Assembly (NCBI GenBank): GCA_017889635.1
Contig: JAGGAC010000011.1
Location: 1 to 64,000 of the forward strand
Direction: 5' to 3'
Origin: Bacillota bacterium
GTDB lineage: Bacteria; Bacillota; Negativicutes; Sporomusales; CTSoil-080
Length of the DNA stretch: 64,000 nucleotides
A program made the position numbers and the translations under genes. Below, in pieces: positions 48,909 through 59,490 of the stretch (within the stretch, counting starts at the first letter, position 1; the number at the start of each line of letters is the position of its first letter). Under the pieces are notes generated by a model that saw nothing but the letters and a program-made list of their open reading frames with translations, was not told the origin of the DNA and did no database searches.

Positions 48909-51006
48909 TCTTTGCCTTTCTCCTCTCTAACTCTTTCAGAGCATCAGGATATTCAATTCGATGATGAAACATACTTGACAGTACTCTTATATAAACATCG
49001 CCAATAACATTAAGATCCTTCAGCGTCAAGTCACATTCGTCAAGCTGTCCGTCATTTAGTCTCTGACGAATAAGCTTACGAACAGCTACCTCTATACGGC
49101 TTACATTTGGCCTGGACAACGCGCGTACCGCAGCTTCACAGGCATCGCCCAGCATAACCAGCGCCGCTTCTTTAGTCTTGGGGCGCGGCCCTTCATAACG
49201 GAAATCAGCCTCAACAATACATTCGCTATGCTCTGTCTCGGTCGCCCGTTTATAAAAATACGACACCAGCATCGTACCATGATGCTGTTGTATAACATCA
49301 CTAACGATAGCAGGCAGCCTATATTCGCGACATAAATCAAGACCGTCTTTAATATGGGAAGTAATAATCAGAGTACTGAGTGACGGTGCAAGCTTATCAT
49401 GAGGATTGTCGCCTTCTGCCTGATTCTCAATAAAAAATAGAGGCCGTTTTATTTTTCCAATATCGTGATAATACGCACCAACTCTCACAGTTACCGGATC
49501 AGCTCCGATAAGATCAGCCGCTGTTTCCGCCAAATTTCCCACCAGCAGGCTATGATGATAAGTACCAGGCGCTTCTAAAAGCAAGCGCTGTAAAAGCGGA
49601 TGACCAGGATTAGCCAGTTCTAAGAGTTTATACGAAGTAGTTACATTAAAAGCATGCTCAAGATAGGGCAATAGGCCAATCGTAATAATTGCCGCAACCA
49701 CTCCGCCCAGAATGCCATGCATTCCCTGAACCATTATCTGGTTCAAATTGACTTGTTCCAATAGCCCAGTGGCACCAACAGACACCAAATTCATCCCAGC
49801 AATCCATATTCCCGACTTAGCTAGACTATAGCCATGCCGCATCTTGGAAACACTATATACCCCAGTCAAGCAGCCAACAAGGGCGACAATCACCGCTCTA
49901 AGTTCGTGATCAGCAATAACTCCAAATAACATGGCCACAGCAACGCTAATAATTATTGCAATTCTGGAATCAATCAATATCGCTGTAAGCAACGCCCCTG
50001 TAGCCAACGGAGCCGCAAAATCAGAATAATAATGCGCAGCTTTGCCAACAAGTAAAGCTACTACCATAATCAGTCCTAAAAGAACCATCTGTAAGTCGTT
50101 TTTTAACACAGCGGGGTAAAACTTATACAAAAACCCCATAATAAACGCCATCATGAGAAGCACAAAAATTGCCAGTCCCAAAATACGCACTGCATTAATA
50201 TCACCACGGTGAAGCCCTAATTCCTCCATAACATGAATCTGTTCCTCGCTAACTACGTCACCTCGCCGCACCAGTACTTCACCTTTTTTTACCGTCTCGC
50301 GCACAGGCTCCACACTAGCCAGCGCTGCCTGCTTACGCTTATCTGTTTCGCGGGCATTCAAAATAAAATTGGGTTTAAGTAAAACTTGGGCAATACCTGC
50401 TACCGCAGCTTCGGCAGTTTTGCCCAAACCCAATTGTTCGGTATCAAGCACAATGTTCTTACGATCATTGTCAAAACTATCATCCCGAACACCACGCTGA
50501 AAGTACTTGCGCAAAATTCCTTTGGTATACTCCTCCGAACTTACAAGCGCTGTAGCATCCAATTTAACCAGACTATTAAGCGCGCTGGCCGGCAAAGGAA
50601 CAGGCAGCCCTGCCTGAAGCTTCGTTGCCTTCTGGTCAGGAGATATCAACGTACGATCTGCTACCACCATTCGGGCTAAATTAAAAATGGTTGCAGCATT
50701 CTCTTCGGACTTTGCTGCCACCGTAACATCAAAGTCATAAACGCTGGCCACATTGGCCAGTACTTCCTCTTCCAGCTTCTTGGTCTTAATAAAATTTACA
50801 TATGACACCGATCGAGGAGCAATAACATCCCGATCACTAACCTGTCCAACCTGCAACGGAACCTTATCCGAAATAAACTCAGCTGACAGAACAATCATAA
50901 ACAGAGAAAAAAACGCCAGTCCCAGCACGATTCGGCGTGTTAACGGCCTGGCATGCCAATTGACCGGCTGGTTAAAAAAACCCCTAATCTTATTTGACAG
51001 TGACAT
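48829..51006 (-). CDS. pgpH: 7TMR-HD family c-di-AMP phosphodiesterase (PgpH-like)
   Basis: 7TM region then APGTYHHSLLVGNLAETAADLIGADPVTVRVGAYYHDIGKIKRP. Confidence 0.93.
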   Translation of the reverse strand: MSLSNKIRGFFNQPVNWHARPLTRRIVLGLAFFSLFMIVLSAEFISDKVPLQVGQVSDRDVIAPRSVSYVNFIKTKKLEEEVLANVASVYDFDVTVAAKSEENAATIFNLARMVVADRTLISPDQKATKLQAGLPVPLPASALNSLVKLDATALVSSEEYTKGILRKYFQRGVRDDSFDNDRKNIVLDTEQLGLGKTAEAAVAGIAQVLLKPNFILNARETDKRKQAALASVEPVRETVKKGEVLVRRGDVVSEEQIHVMEELGLHRGDINAVRILGLAIFVLLMMAFIMGFLYKFYPAVLKNDLQMVLLGLIMVVALLVGKAAHYYSDFAAPLATGALLTAILIDSRIAIIISVAVAMLFGVIADHELRAVIVALVGCLTGVYSVSKMRHGYSLAKSGIWIAGMNLVSVGATGLLEQVNLNQIMVQGMHGILGGVVAAIITIGLLPYLEHAFNVTTSYKLLELANPGHPLLQRLLLEAPGTYHHSLLVGNLAETAADLIGADPVTVRVGAYYHDIGKIKRPLFFIENQAEGDNPHDKLAPSLSTLIITSHIKDGLDLCREYRLPAIVSDVIQQHHGTMLVSYFYKRATETEHSECIVEADFRYEGPRPKTKEAALVMLGDACEAAVRALSRPNVSRIEVAVRKLIRQRLNDGQLDECDLTLKDLNVIGDVYIRVLSSMFHHRIEYPDALKELERRKAKNASSSKQCSGKDADNGANGKYGDESS

Positions 51007-51034
51007 CTGATCAACCCCAAATCAACCGACGCTA

Positions 51035-52018
51035 TTAAATCGGTCCCGGATTTGATGACTCGAAACGCTCATAGGCCTTAATAATTTTGCCCACAATCTC
51101 ATGGCGCACCACATCGCCATCCGTAAAAAAGACTGTCTCAATACCGTTTATCCCAGCCAGCACTGCCTGAGCATGCTTCAAACCGGAAAAATTGCCCCGC
51201 GGCAAATCCACCTGGGTAATATCGCCGATCACCACCATCTTTGATCCAAACCCCAGCCTTGTTAAAAACATTTTCATTTGCTCAGGAGTAGTATTCTGTG
51301 CTTCATCCAAAATAATAAACGAATTGTCCAGTGTCCGCCCCCGCATATACGCGAGCGGCGCAACTTCAATAATATTTTTGGTCATAAACTTTTGAAAAGT
51401 TTCCTGTCCAAGAATATCATACAGTGCGTCATACAATGGGCGAAGATATGGATCAACCTTCTCCTGCAAATCGCCAGGCAAAAAACCAAGTTTCTCGCCA
51501 GCTTCCACCGCTGGCCTGGTCAATACAATTCGCTCCACTGCCTTTTGTTTCAAGGAAAAAACTGCCATCGCCACCGCAAGAAAAGTTTTCCCTGTTCCTG
51601 CCGGTCCTATTCCGATTGTTATATCATTCTGCCTAATAGCCTCAAGATAGCAACTCTGCCCAAGTGTCTTAGGCTTTATCTGACGTCCCCGGGCGGTAAC
51701 CATTATTGTATCAAGGAACATCTGATGCAACTTATCCTGGTTTCCCGCTTTAATCATCTTAGTACTATATTGAACATCATGAGCCGTTACCCGGTTTCCC
51801 TCACGATACAAAAAAATCAGCTCATCAAATAAAGCGCAAAGTTCTTCAACCTCTGTCTTCACCCCAGAAATAACTAACTCATCATCCCGGGCAAGCAAGC
51901 GGCTACTAACCTTACCGCTCACCATACGCAAAAATTCGTCGTTTTTACCTAGTACAGCGACAGCTTCCTCTCGGCTGACAAACTGTATCCGTCTTTCCTC
52001 ACGCTCTTCTTGTGGCAA
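51035..52018 (-). CDS. phoH: PhoH-family ATPase
   Basis: IGIGPAGTGKTFLAVAMAV...GDITQVDLPRG. Confidence 0.95.
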   Translation of the reverse strand: MPQEEREERRIQFVSREEAVAVLGKNDEFLRMVSGKVSSRLLARDDELVISGVKTEVEELCALFDELIFLYREGNRVTAHDVQYSTKMIKAGNQDKLHQMFLDTIMVTARGRQIKPKTLGQSCYLEAIRQNDITIGIGPAGTGKTFLAVAMAVFSLKQKAVERIVLTRPAVEAGEKLGFLPGDLQEKVDPYLRPLYDALYDILGQETFQKFMTKNIIEVAPLAYMRGRTLDNSFIILDEAQNTTPEQMKMFLTRLGFGSKMVVIGDITQVDLPRGNFSGLKHAQAVLAGINGIETVFFTDGDVVRHEIVGKIIKAYERFESSNPGPI

Positions 52019-52035
52019 AGGTCCAGGCCTCCCAG

Positions 52036-53247
52036 TTATTGAGTAATATTCATGGTAAGTCCAATATCTTCAATTGTTTCAGTCGACACCTTCACCCGAA
52101 CCAAGCCTGATTCCGAAGTTTTTAGTACTTCAAAATCGCTGACCAGAACTTGCGCCGTCTCGGGAATTTTGCTCACCAGCGCTTGAAAAGCCTTGGCTTT
52201 CGCCAATTCGCGTGCCTCATCAAAGCTTATCTCATATAGGTCGGTAGCAACCTCATGATATATATTTATTGTAGATTCGACAGTGAAATCGCTATTCCTC
52301 CACTCCGGTAGTTTTTTGTGAATAACCTCTGTCTCATACCTTGCAAACGGCGGCACTATCACTTTTTTAAAAGCCATCTCTGCTCCCCCCACCTTCACCG
52401 TCACAGCCGACACCTTTCTGCCTGTACGCCTGTATTCCTCCCGTACCAAACCTGACTCACCGTAGCTATCATACCATATCCGGGCCTTAATAATACCATT
52501 AGCCCTAATTAGCTCACCAGCACCTTGAACTGTATTCTGTCCGTCCGACTGTGGCGGCGGACTGTTTACCCCCCTTACCAGGATATCCCCTTTACTTACA
52601 GTATCGCCCTTTTTTACAACCGCTTGCCCAGCAATAGCAATAATCTCTGTAATAACTCCGTCTTTTGCGGCAACAATATCGGCAGGAGCTTTATCCGCTA
52701 TCCGCGGCAAAGTCTTTTCAACAATCTCTATCAACGCTCTTGTTCCGTTAACCTTGACGCCAACCCAGGCGACCTCCGGCATATTCAGCAAAATCTGGCT
52801 TTCAATTTCTTTTACATTGACATCATTCTTAAACACGCCGGTTCTAAGACCGTTAGAAGCTGCAATATCTTTGACCCTATCGCCAGAAACAGTTTTTACA
52901 CCATCAATATCGATAAACCAAATATAAGAGGTCAACACCTCCAATAAAATAAAAAACAGCACCGCTCCAGCCAACATCATTTTTCGCTGTTTAAACCGTT
53001 TCAGCGTAAACGGCAACCCGCGGACCCCTACTATCCGCACTTTATTATGGCTTTTAAACGCAGGCTCTCTGATAGCAAAAAAATCCGGCAGACGCACATA
53101 AGCATAAATATCCTCACCGACTTTTTTTATTCCCCAGAGCATAATACCACCGTTTAGGCACAAATTGATAAACTTTTCCGGAAAAATGCCGCTAATTTTA
53201 ATCCGGACTACGCCGGTTGTATAGTTGGCCAAATTACGTGTCAACAC
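52036..53247 (-). CDS. yqfD: sporulation protein YqfD
   Basis: gene order and RGLPFTLKRFKQRKMMLAGAVLFFILLEVLTSYIWFIDI. Confidence 0.92.
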   Translation of the reverse strand: MLTRNLANYTTGVVRIKISGIFPEKFINLCLNGGIMLWGIKKVGEDIYAYVRLPDFFAIREPAFKSHNKVRIVGVRGLPFTLKRFKQRKMMLAGAVLFFILLEVLTSYIWFIDIDGVKTVSGDRVKDIAASNGLRTGVFKNDVNVKEIESQILLNMPEVAWVGVKVNGTRALIEIVEKTLPRIADKAPADIVAAKDGVITEIIAIAGQAVVKKGDTVSKGDILVRGVNSPPPQSDGQNTVQGAGELIRANGIIKARIWYDSYGESGLVREEYRRTGRKVSAVTVKVGGAEMAFKKVIVPPFARYETEVIHKKLPEWRNSDFTVESTINIYHEVATDLYEISFDEARELAKAKAFQALVSKIPETAQVLVSDFEVLKTSESGLVRVKVSTETIEDIGLTMNITQ

Positions 53248-53259
53248 AAAGCCGGCCTC

Positions 53260-53538
53260 CTAAACTTCATACTTAATTTGTGCCACAGTACCCTCCACCA
53301 GTATCTGCTCAGCCGCTAAATTCCCCAGTGTTAACTCCTCGCCATTGATAACAAGTTCCCCTTGATTTAACTTGATGCGTACTAAAAACGGCGCATATTC
53401 AATAATACCTTTATGATTCTCCACCAAAAGCTGCTGGTTTCCTAACATAGTTATTCGTGGTAAATCAAGAACAATATCCTCCGGTATTTCCAAAATTCGG
53501 GCTAAGCGTTCTAGTTTTCCCCTCCTGCGGCGTTGCAT
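53260..53538 (-). CDS. yqfC: sporulation protein YqfC
   Basis: 92 aa; DIVLDLPRITMLGNQQLLVENHKGIIEY; adjacent to yqfD. Confidence 0.92.
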   Translation of the reverse strand: MQRRRRGKLERLARILEIPEDIVLDLPRITMLGNQQLLVENHKGIIEYAPFLVRIKLNQGELVINGEELTLGNLAAEQILVEGTVAQIKYEV

Positions 53539-53590
53539 TCCTATTCCCCCTTATCTAGAAATGTATGCTCATAATCATAGATTTAGTAGA

Positions 53591-53608
53591 GTTATTCATC
53601 GGATAAAA
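53591..53608. repeat. 18-nt remnant of the dispersed repeat (copy D)
   Basis: GTTATTCATCGGATAAAA identical to the right end of copy B. Confidence 0.5.
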
Positions 53609-53618
53609 CATAAAAAAA

Positions 53619-53648
53619 CCGCTTAACCTAATCGTTATAAGCGGTTTA
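53619..53648 (-). terminator. terminator downstream of the HerA-like gene
   Basis: AACCGCTTA...TAAGCGGTTT. Confidence 0.65.
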
Positions 53649-53661
53649 ATTTGCCTATATC

Positions 53662-55224
53662 TCACACAATCGCTTCTATCGAACTCTCTAAATGCGTTGC
53701 CAAGGACGACGCCACCTGTCGTCGTGCTAAAAAATCTTCAAATTTATGCACTTTCACCGGTGCGGCAAACCGCATATAGTTTGTCGCAACAATCATTTCA
53801 CCGCAATCCAGATTCTTGATCTCATTGCGTTGCTGCAGAATATCTTTGCGACACATCGCCTCAAGCTTATTCCGGTCGGCCTTAGAAGCTAATCCAAGAA
53901 TGAACAGTGTGTTAAGTTGGCTTAGTACCTTGTCAGCTAAGAGCCGGGGCTGTTGATCAACCACGCACAGCCCCAAATTGAACTTACGAGCCTCACTAAC
54001 AAGCCTGGCAAAAACATTATTGCTGGCATGCTCCTTCTTGCCCAAGAAGCGGTGCGCCTCCTCCAGCACGATAAGCACAGGCTTAACTAAAGCCCGTTCA
54101 GCATCAGTTTTAGCAGCATAATCATAAAATAGCTTTTTAGAAAGAAGCGTTGAAAGAGCCTGTTCAGCAAGAAGCGAAATATTCTTCAGCTCAATCAGCA
54201 CTACCTTCCCCTGCTCAAGATCATTAACAAGATCGGCGACTGTCGATACTTCGTCATCACCAATATTCAGCTCCTGCTGTATATTCCAGCAGACACTCTT
54301 TATTTTACTGATGGTACGCGCCTGAAACTTCTGTCCGGTACAAACGTTTAATTCGTCAACAATGTCGGCTGTATCATAGTTCAGCACATCACGCATCCAA
54401 TGATCTTGCCAAACTGACGAAAGCTTATAAAGAGCATCCATTTGCGGTTCAGAAAAAGTAGCGCATGCCGTAATATCTTCCGGACCAACCGCACTAAAAT
54501 TGAGTGCCAAAGAACGAGCATAATCACCTTGCGGACAGGTATTATATACCCGGAGTCGCTCGCATATTTCCGGATGCTTGGCCAAGTCCTGATAATACTC
54601 ATTATGAACATCAAATATCAGTAATCCATAACTGCGGTTATCAATAACCGACCCCGCCAATACCTTGACCAAATTACTCTTTCCTGTACCAGTGGTGCCG
54701 AAAATCCCAATGTGTTCAGTAATTGCTTTCGAGCCATATATACCAACCGGCAACTCTAGTACCCCACGACCACTTTTCAAAAAGCCCAGTTCCAAGTCAC
54801 CTTTCATCTCCGACAATAATTCCGAATCGTCCGCACTTAGTCCACGTACCTCGCAAAAAAAATCCGGGCAAGTCTTAGGATTATATAAATTACCCTGTCC
54901 ATCAGCATAACAAAGTTGCTCCGCCATACCGATCTTTACAGTGTGATTACCCCCCAAATAAAAATCGAGTTCCTCCTGATTTTCCACCTGACCGTCATTA
55001 TCTAACTTACCAAGCAAATATCCGACATTACTAATACCTGACCAGCGTGATTTTACCTTGAAATCATAAGCGCGAATATAAAAACGATCGCCGTCTTTGC
55101 CTTCTACCACCAGAATATCGCCAAAATCAACATTCTGGTTAGGCGCAACAACAAACTCTACATACGTCCCTTTTGCATAAGTCAGCCGTCCCTTATAGTC
55201 CATCACCCAGCCTCCTTTTGCCAA
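53662..55224 (-). CDS. HerA/DUF87-type ATP-binding protein
   Basis: IGIFGTTGTGKSNLVKVLAGSVIDNRSYGLLIFDVHNEY; VLIVLEEAHRFLG; N-terminal HAS-barrel-like region. Confidence 0.85.
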   Translation of the reverse strand: MAKGGWVMDYKGRLTYAKGTYVEFVVAPNQNVDFGDILVVEGKDGDRFYIRAYDFKVKSRWSGISNVGYLLGKLDNDGQVENQEELDFYLGGNHTVKIGMAEQLCYADGQGNLYNPKTCPDFFCEVRGLSADDSELLSEMKGDLELGFLKSGRGVLELPVGIYGSKAITEHIGIFGTTGTGKSNLVKVLAGSVIDNRSYGLLIFDVHNEYYQDLAKHPEICERLRVYNTCPQGDYARSLALNFSAVGPEDITACATFSEPQMDALYKLSSVWQDHWMRDVLNYDTADIVDELNVCTGQKFQARTISKIKSVCWNIQQELNIGDDEVSTVADLVNDLEQGKVVLIELKNISLLAEQALSTLLSKKLFYDYAAKTDAERALVKPVLIVLEEAHRFLGKKEHASNNVFARLVSEARKFNLGLCVVDQQPRLLADKVLSQLNTLFILGLASKADRNKLEAMCRKDILQQRNEIKNLDCGEMIVATNYMRFAAPVKVHKFEDFLARRQVASSLATHLESSIEAIV

Positions 55225-55420
55225 AAATCAATTCATTACTTATTGTACGCATAAGAACACAAAAAAACCGGAAGTTAAGAAAGTTTATTTTTCCATTGCT
55301 TATGAATAATCCAAATGTTACTTCTTTTTTGTATCCTCTTGTAAAGACACCCCAAGATATACTAGAATAACTACATGAACTTATAGACGCAATAAATTTA
55401 AATTTAAGAGGAGTAACACT

Positions 55421-56272
55421 ATGCCTCAAAAACTTTTTCAGTATATCATGATCTCTATCGGTTGTTTGTCTGCTGCTTGCTCAATTAATCTCTTTTTTGT
55501 TCCCCACCATTTGTTAAGTAATGGCATAAGTGGCTTGGCGATTATCTTTTATTACTTGTTCGGTTGGCCGATCGGCATCCAAATGTTTATAATGAATTTA
55601 CCCCTCTTTTACTTAGCCTATCGCCTTATTGGTAAAGCATATGTGGTTTCTACCATTTATGGCGCGGTTATCCTATCAATCGCAATAGATGCTACCCGAT
55701 TTCTATCGCAATTCACAACCATTGACGACCCCATCATTTCTGCTATAACTGGCGGTATTATGGGAGGTATCGGTGCCGGTCTTATGTTTCGAGCCAATGG
55801 TAGCGCCGGTGGCCTTGATATCATCGCCTCGATTATCAAGAAATACTATTCATTTAATGTCGGACTTGTCAGTTTCGCAGCAAATTGTCTTATCATGATT
55901 ATTGCAGCTTTTTTCTTCGGCCTCAAATTAGCGGTTTTGACCCTTATCGCCATGTTCATCGGCGCGCAAATAACTGACAAGGTGGTTGAAGGGTTTAATA
56001 ACAAAAAAAGCATTCATATTATTTCTTACAACTCCGAAAAAATCGTCGAATCCATTATCCGGGAGGTTGGCCGCGGAGCAACAATATTGCGCGGTGTTGG
56101 CGCTTATACTCGTCAAGATAAACAAGTTGTTTTTGTTGTTGTAAACCTAACCCAAATCACACAAATTAAACAGCTTGTCCACGATGCTGACCCTGATGCC
56201 TTCATGATTGTTACCGATGCTACCGAAGTACTGGGAAAAGGATTTACTATGCCGTTATCCAAAAAAGGTTAA
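55421..56272 (+). CDS. YitT-family (DUF161/DUF2179) membrane protein
   Basis: NLFFVPHHLLSNGISGLAIIFYYLFGWPIG...C-terminal DUF2179 RGATILRGVGAYTRQDKQVVFVVV. Confidence 0.92.
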   Translation: MPQKLFQYIMISIGCLSAACSINLFFVPHHLLSNGISGLAIIFYYLFGWPIGIQMFIMNLPLFYLAYRLIGKAYVVSTIYGAVILSIAIDATRFLSQFTTIDDPIISAITGGIMGGIGAGLMFRANGSAGGLDIIASIIKKYYSFNVGLVSFAANCLIMIIAAFFFGLKLAVLTLIAMFIGAQITDKVVEGFNNKKSIHIISYNSEKIVESIIREVGRGATILRGVGAYTRQDKQVVFVVVNLTQITQIKQLVHDADPDAFMIVTDATEVLGKGFTMPLSKKG

Positions 56273-56308
56273 CTATACTCCAACAAAATTAAAAATTCAA
56301 ATATACAA

Positions 56309-56352
56309 AGAGAAGCTATGTGCGTATTCTTTACTACACATAGCTTCTCTTG
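56309..56352. terminator. bidirectional terminator
   Basis: AGAGAAGCTATGTG ... CACATAGCTTCTCTT. Confidence 0.75.
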
Positions 56353-56353
56353 T

Positions 56354-56704
56354 TCATTTCCGCTTATACCTTAAAGCCTTCGGCGGCTTTAAAATCTCCG
56401 CAAAAACAATTCCATTCAGCACCACTTCTTGACTAAGCTTCCCTTGCCAACAAGCCGAATTATCAATCGATACTGGAATTTCAGTCGGTAAAATCGGTGT
56501 TTGAACAACCTGCCTATCAGGCAACTGTCCCAATCCAGTAGTCAGAACCTCTGGTGATTTCACTTCTGTCTGAGGCGTCCCTCCCGGCGGCGGCACCCGT
56601 CTGGGAACGTCAGGATACTCATACTTTTTTGGCTGCCGACTTTTAAGTAACAATGGCACCAAATAAAATACCACCATAAAAATGATAACCCATACTATAT
56701 CCAT
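56354..56704 (-). CDS. hypothetical membrane-anchored protein in the nfeD-floA operon
   Basis: N-terminal TM helix, proline-rich linker; follows floA. Confidence 0.65.
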   Translation of the reverse strand: MDIVWVIIFMVVFYLVPLLLKSRQPKKYEYPDVPRRVPPPGGTPQTEVKSPEVLTTGLGQLPDRQVVQTPILPTEIPVSIDNSACWQGKLSQEVVLNGIVFAEILKPPKALRYKRK

Positions 56705-56714
56705 ACCCTATCAC

Positions 56715-57707
56715 CTATTTCTTTGTGGGTTCAGTCTTGACTGGCGGTGACGAAGGCCCGGCTTTGGCTATCGTTTCCCTCATCTCGGTATCGGCCATCA
56801 CATTGTTCATATTATAATAATCCATTACACCCATTCTACCTTCTTTAAGCGCCACTGCCAGTGCATGAGGCACTTCAGCCTGAGCCTCCACCACCTTGGC
56901 CTGCATTTCTTGGGTATACGCCCGCATCTCCTGCTCTTTGGCCACCGCCATCGCTCGGCGTTCCTCGGCTTTCGCTTGTGCCACGCGTTTCTCTGCTTCG
57001 GCCTGATCGGTCATTAGTTCAGCTCCAATATTGCGTCCTACATCCACATCAGCAATATCAATTGACAATATTTCAAACGCCGTTCCAGCGTCTAACCCTT
57101 TAGCAAGCACCGTCCGGGAAATAAAATCCGGGTTTTCCAGTACATCCTTATGATCACTAGATGAACCAACATTAGTTACTATGCCCTCACCAACACGTGC
57201 AATAATTGTCGCTTCACCAGCGCCTCCAACCAGCCTATCAATATTTGCCCGAACCGTCACCCGGGCTTTTACCTTAAGTTCAATACCGTTTTTAGCTACC
57301 GCCGAAATAAATGGCGTTTCAATAACCTTGGGGTTAACACTCATCTGAACCGCTTCCAACACATTACGGCCAGCCAGATCGATCGCCGCCGACCGTTCGA
57401 ACGGCAAGCTAATTTGGGCCCGATGGGCTGCAATCAATGAATCAATAACCCTGTCAACATTCCCGCCAGCTAAAAAGTGGGCCTCCAGTTGATTTACACT
57501 AACATCAAGCCCGGCTTTATTTGCCTTAATTAAGGGTAAAACAATCTTGGCTGGTGGCACCCTCCGCAGCCGCATCCCGATAAGAGTAAAAATTCCCACG
57601 TTTACTCCAGCAGCCAGCGCCGAAATCCATAGTCCCAGTGGTACAAAATGCAAAAACAAACTAAGTGCCACAACAAATATCACCAAAATAACAATACTAC
57701 CCAACAC
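56715..57707 (-). CDS. floA: flotillin-like protein FloA
   Basis: [25 protein letters not shown]...[19 protein letters not shown]...[29 protein letters not shown]. Confidence 0.94.
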   Translation of the reverse strand: MLGSIVILVIFVVALSLFLHFVPLGLWISALAAGVNVGIFTLIGMRLRRVPPAKIVLPLIKANKAGLDVSVNQLEAHFLAGGNVDRVIDSLIAAHRAQISLPFERSAAIDLAGRNVLEAVQMSVNPKVIETPFISAVAKNGIELKVKARVTVRANIDRLVGGAGEATIIARVGEGIVTNVGSSSDHKDVLENPDFISRTVLAKGLDAGTAFEILSIDIADVDVGRNIGAELMTDQAEAEKRVAQAKAEERRAMAVAKEQEMRAYTQEMQAKVVEAQAEVPHALAVALKEGRMGVMDYYNMNNVMADTEMRETIAKAGPSSPPVKTEPTKK

Positions 57708-57718
57708 GTTATCGCCTC

Positions 57719-59038
57719 CTAATTTTGTTTACTGTCAAACCGTCTTACTACTATTCGATTACCATTAACAGCAATCACCTTTATCAAAGTTCGAGCCTCA
57801 ATATACTCGCCTTCGGACACAACATCCAGATGAACACCGTCAATCTCGACGGTACCAGCAGGGCGAAGCTGCGTCAGCGTAATTCCTTGACAGCCTAAAT
57901 ATGAAAGATAATCACTAGATGCTATATACCCAGCCTTACTTGTTGCCGCGTTTTCCAGTACAAATTTCAACCACAGGCGACTTGACGGAAGCTTCTTGAG
58001 CAGCAACAAAAATATTATAATTGCCGCAATAATACTAGCAGCCAAGATATTCAGCGCCATAGAATCCGCCCCCAATGTAAGAAAAAAGCTGGTTAAAATC
58101 GCGGTAATTCCTCCTATGCCAAAAATTCCAAACCCAGGCACATAAAGCTCGACTATTATTGCCAGTGCGCCACCAATAAATAAGAGTACCTCCAACCAGC
58201 CAGCCAGACCGGTAAACCACTGGCTGACAAAAAAAACCAAAGCCCCTATCACCGCCACCAGCGCCGCAATTCCTGTTCCAGCTGTCTTAATTTCCACAAA
58301 AACAGCCAGAAAAATCAAAGAAATAAGCGCTGATTTGACCAGTGGATTAGACAATACCCCGGCAAATTTCTCTGACCAGCCCATAGTATATTCAATCACC
58401 GGAGCATCGTCCAGCCCATAATATGCCAAGACTTCAGCTCTGTTTGCAGCAACTAGGTCAGCATAGCCGACTTTAACTGCTTGATAATCAGTAAGCGCCA
58501 ATATCTGCCCCGGCTCAGCATAGCCCGGATAACCGCGCGACTTATCCACCATGGCCTCTGCTACAGCAGGTTCACGTCCAGTCTTGTTAGCAACAGCCGC
58601 AAATTCCGCTTTCAAGGCAGCAATTGTTTTCTCTGTAGCTGGAATAGGCTCAGCGGCCCCGATACTTCCGCCAGGAGCAATAGCAATCTTTTGATGGGAA
58701 ATTGCAATTAGAGCCCCAGCCGACCAAGCTCTATTCTTTATGTAACAAATCGTTAGCACTGGCGAATCGCCAATCGCGTCCCGGATTTTAGTGGCAGCTT
58801 CCACAAGTCCACCAAAAGTGTCAAGCTCCACCAGTATCGCCCGAGGGTTTTTATCTTTCGCCTCAGTTATCGCTTTATGGACAAGTGCTACTTGTCCGTC
58901 GTCAATCTCACCCCTGATATCAATGACAACAACCGGCGAATCATTACTATAACTTGTTGAATTCGCAGCAGTAAGCGCTATTACGAATACTAATGCCAAC
59001 CATAACACTTTTACTAAGCCCCGCATAAGCACCTCCAT
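57719..59038 (-). CDS. NfeD-family membrane-bound serine protease (ClpP-like)
   Basis: [20 protein letters not shown]...[21 protein letters not shown]...[30 protein letters not shown]. Confidence 0.92.
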   Translation of the reverse strand: MEVLMRGLVKVLWLALVFVIALTAANSTSYSNDSPVVVIDIRGEIDDGQVALVHKAITEAKDKNPRAILVELDTFGGLVEAATKIRDAIGDSPVLTICYIKNRAWSAGALIAISHQKIAIAPGGSIGAAEPIPATEKTIAALKAEFAAVANKTGREPAVAEAMVDKSRGYPGYAEPGQILALTDYQAVKVGYADLVAANRAEVLAYYGLDDAPVIEYTMGWSEKFAGVLSNPLVKSALISLIFLAVFVEIKTAGTGIAALVAVIGALVFFVSQWFTGLAGWLEVLLFIGGALAIIVELYVPGFGIFGIGGITAILTSFFLTLGADSMALNILAASIIAAIIIFLLLLKKLPSSRLWLKFVLENAATSKAGYIASSDYLSYLGCQGITLTQLRPAGTVEIDGVHLDVVSEGEYIEARTLIKVIAVNGNRIVVRRFDSKQN

Positions 59039-59161
59039 TTTTGCTGATTATAATAATCTATTCTTCATTTTCCTTAGTATTCCTTTTATGCTTGTTTTTA
59101 TCTAATTTCGACTTACTTTTTATAAAAAATTGTTTAAATTTTTGCACTTTTTATACTAGTC

Positions 59162-59436
59162 TTGACTTATTTTCCTTGATATGATATTTTTTAATAGTAA
59201 TAGTGAAGCATATAACATTAATTATAGTTTATATACAGCAAACAACATACTATCTTCGCCACAGCTATGTAGTACAAGTTTCTCCCTAATTCCACTAACG
59301 CACATCTAATTAATCTTGTCTAGTTTCACTACTAATTATTGCATAAATTGCAGTTTCTTCACAGCAAATTTTGCATTTAAAATATTGTGTCAGCTTCACT
59401 ACCAAACACTTCAGACAGGCCTCTGGCCTGTCTTTT
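59162..59436 (+). ncRNA. candidate small RNA between yqeY and nfeD (promoter-like sequence to terminator)
   Basis: TTGACT(17)TATTTT at 59162-59190; alternative CATACTA -10-like at 59246; terminator GACAGGCC-TCT-GGCCTGTC-TTTT at 59413-59436; no plausible ORF. Confidence 0.35.
59413..59436 (+). terminator. plus-strand intrinsic terminator
   Basis: AGACAGGCCTCTGGCCTGTCTTTT. Confidence 0.75.
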
Positions 59437-59490
59437 GTTATGCACACATAATAAATTAACCCGGTATTCGTAATGAATACCGGGTCTGTA

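Noticed and set aside
53662-55224. Complete HerA-based anti-phage system
   Set aside because: No NurA, Sir2, DUF4297 or other known partner gene adjacent; neighbours are yqfC and yitT.
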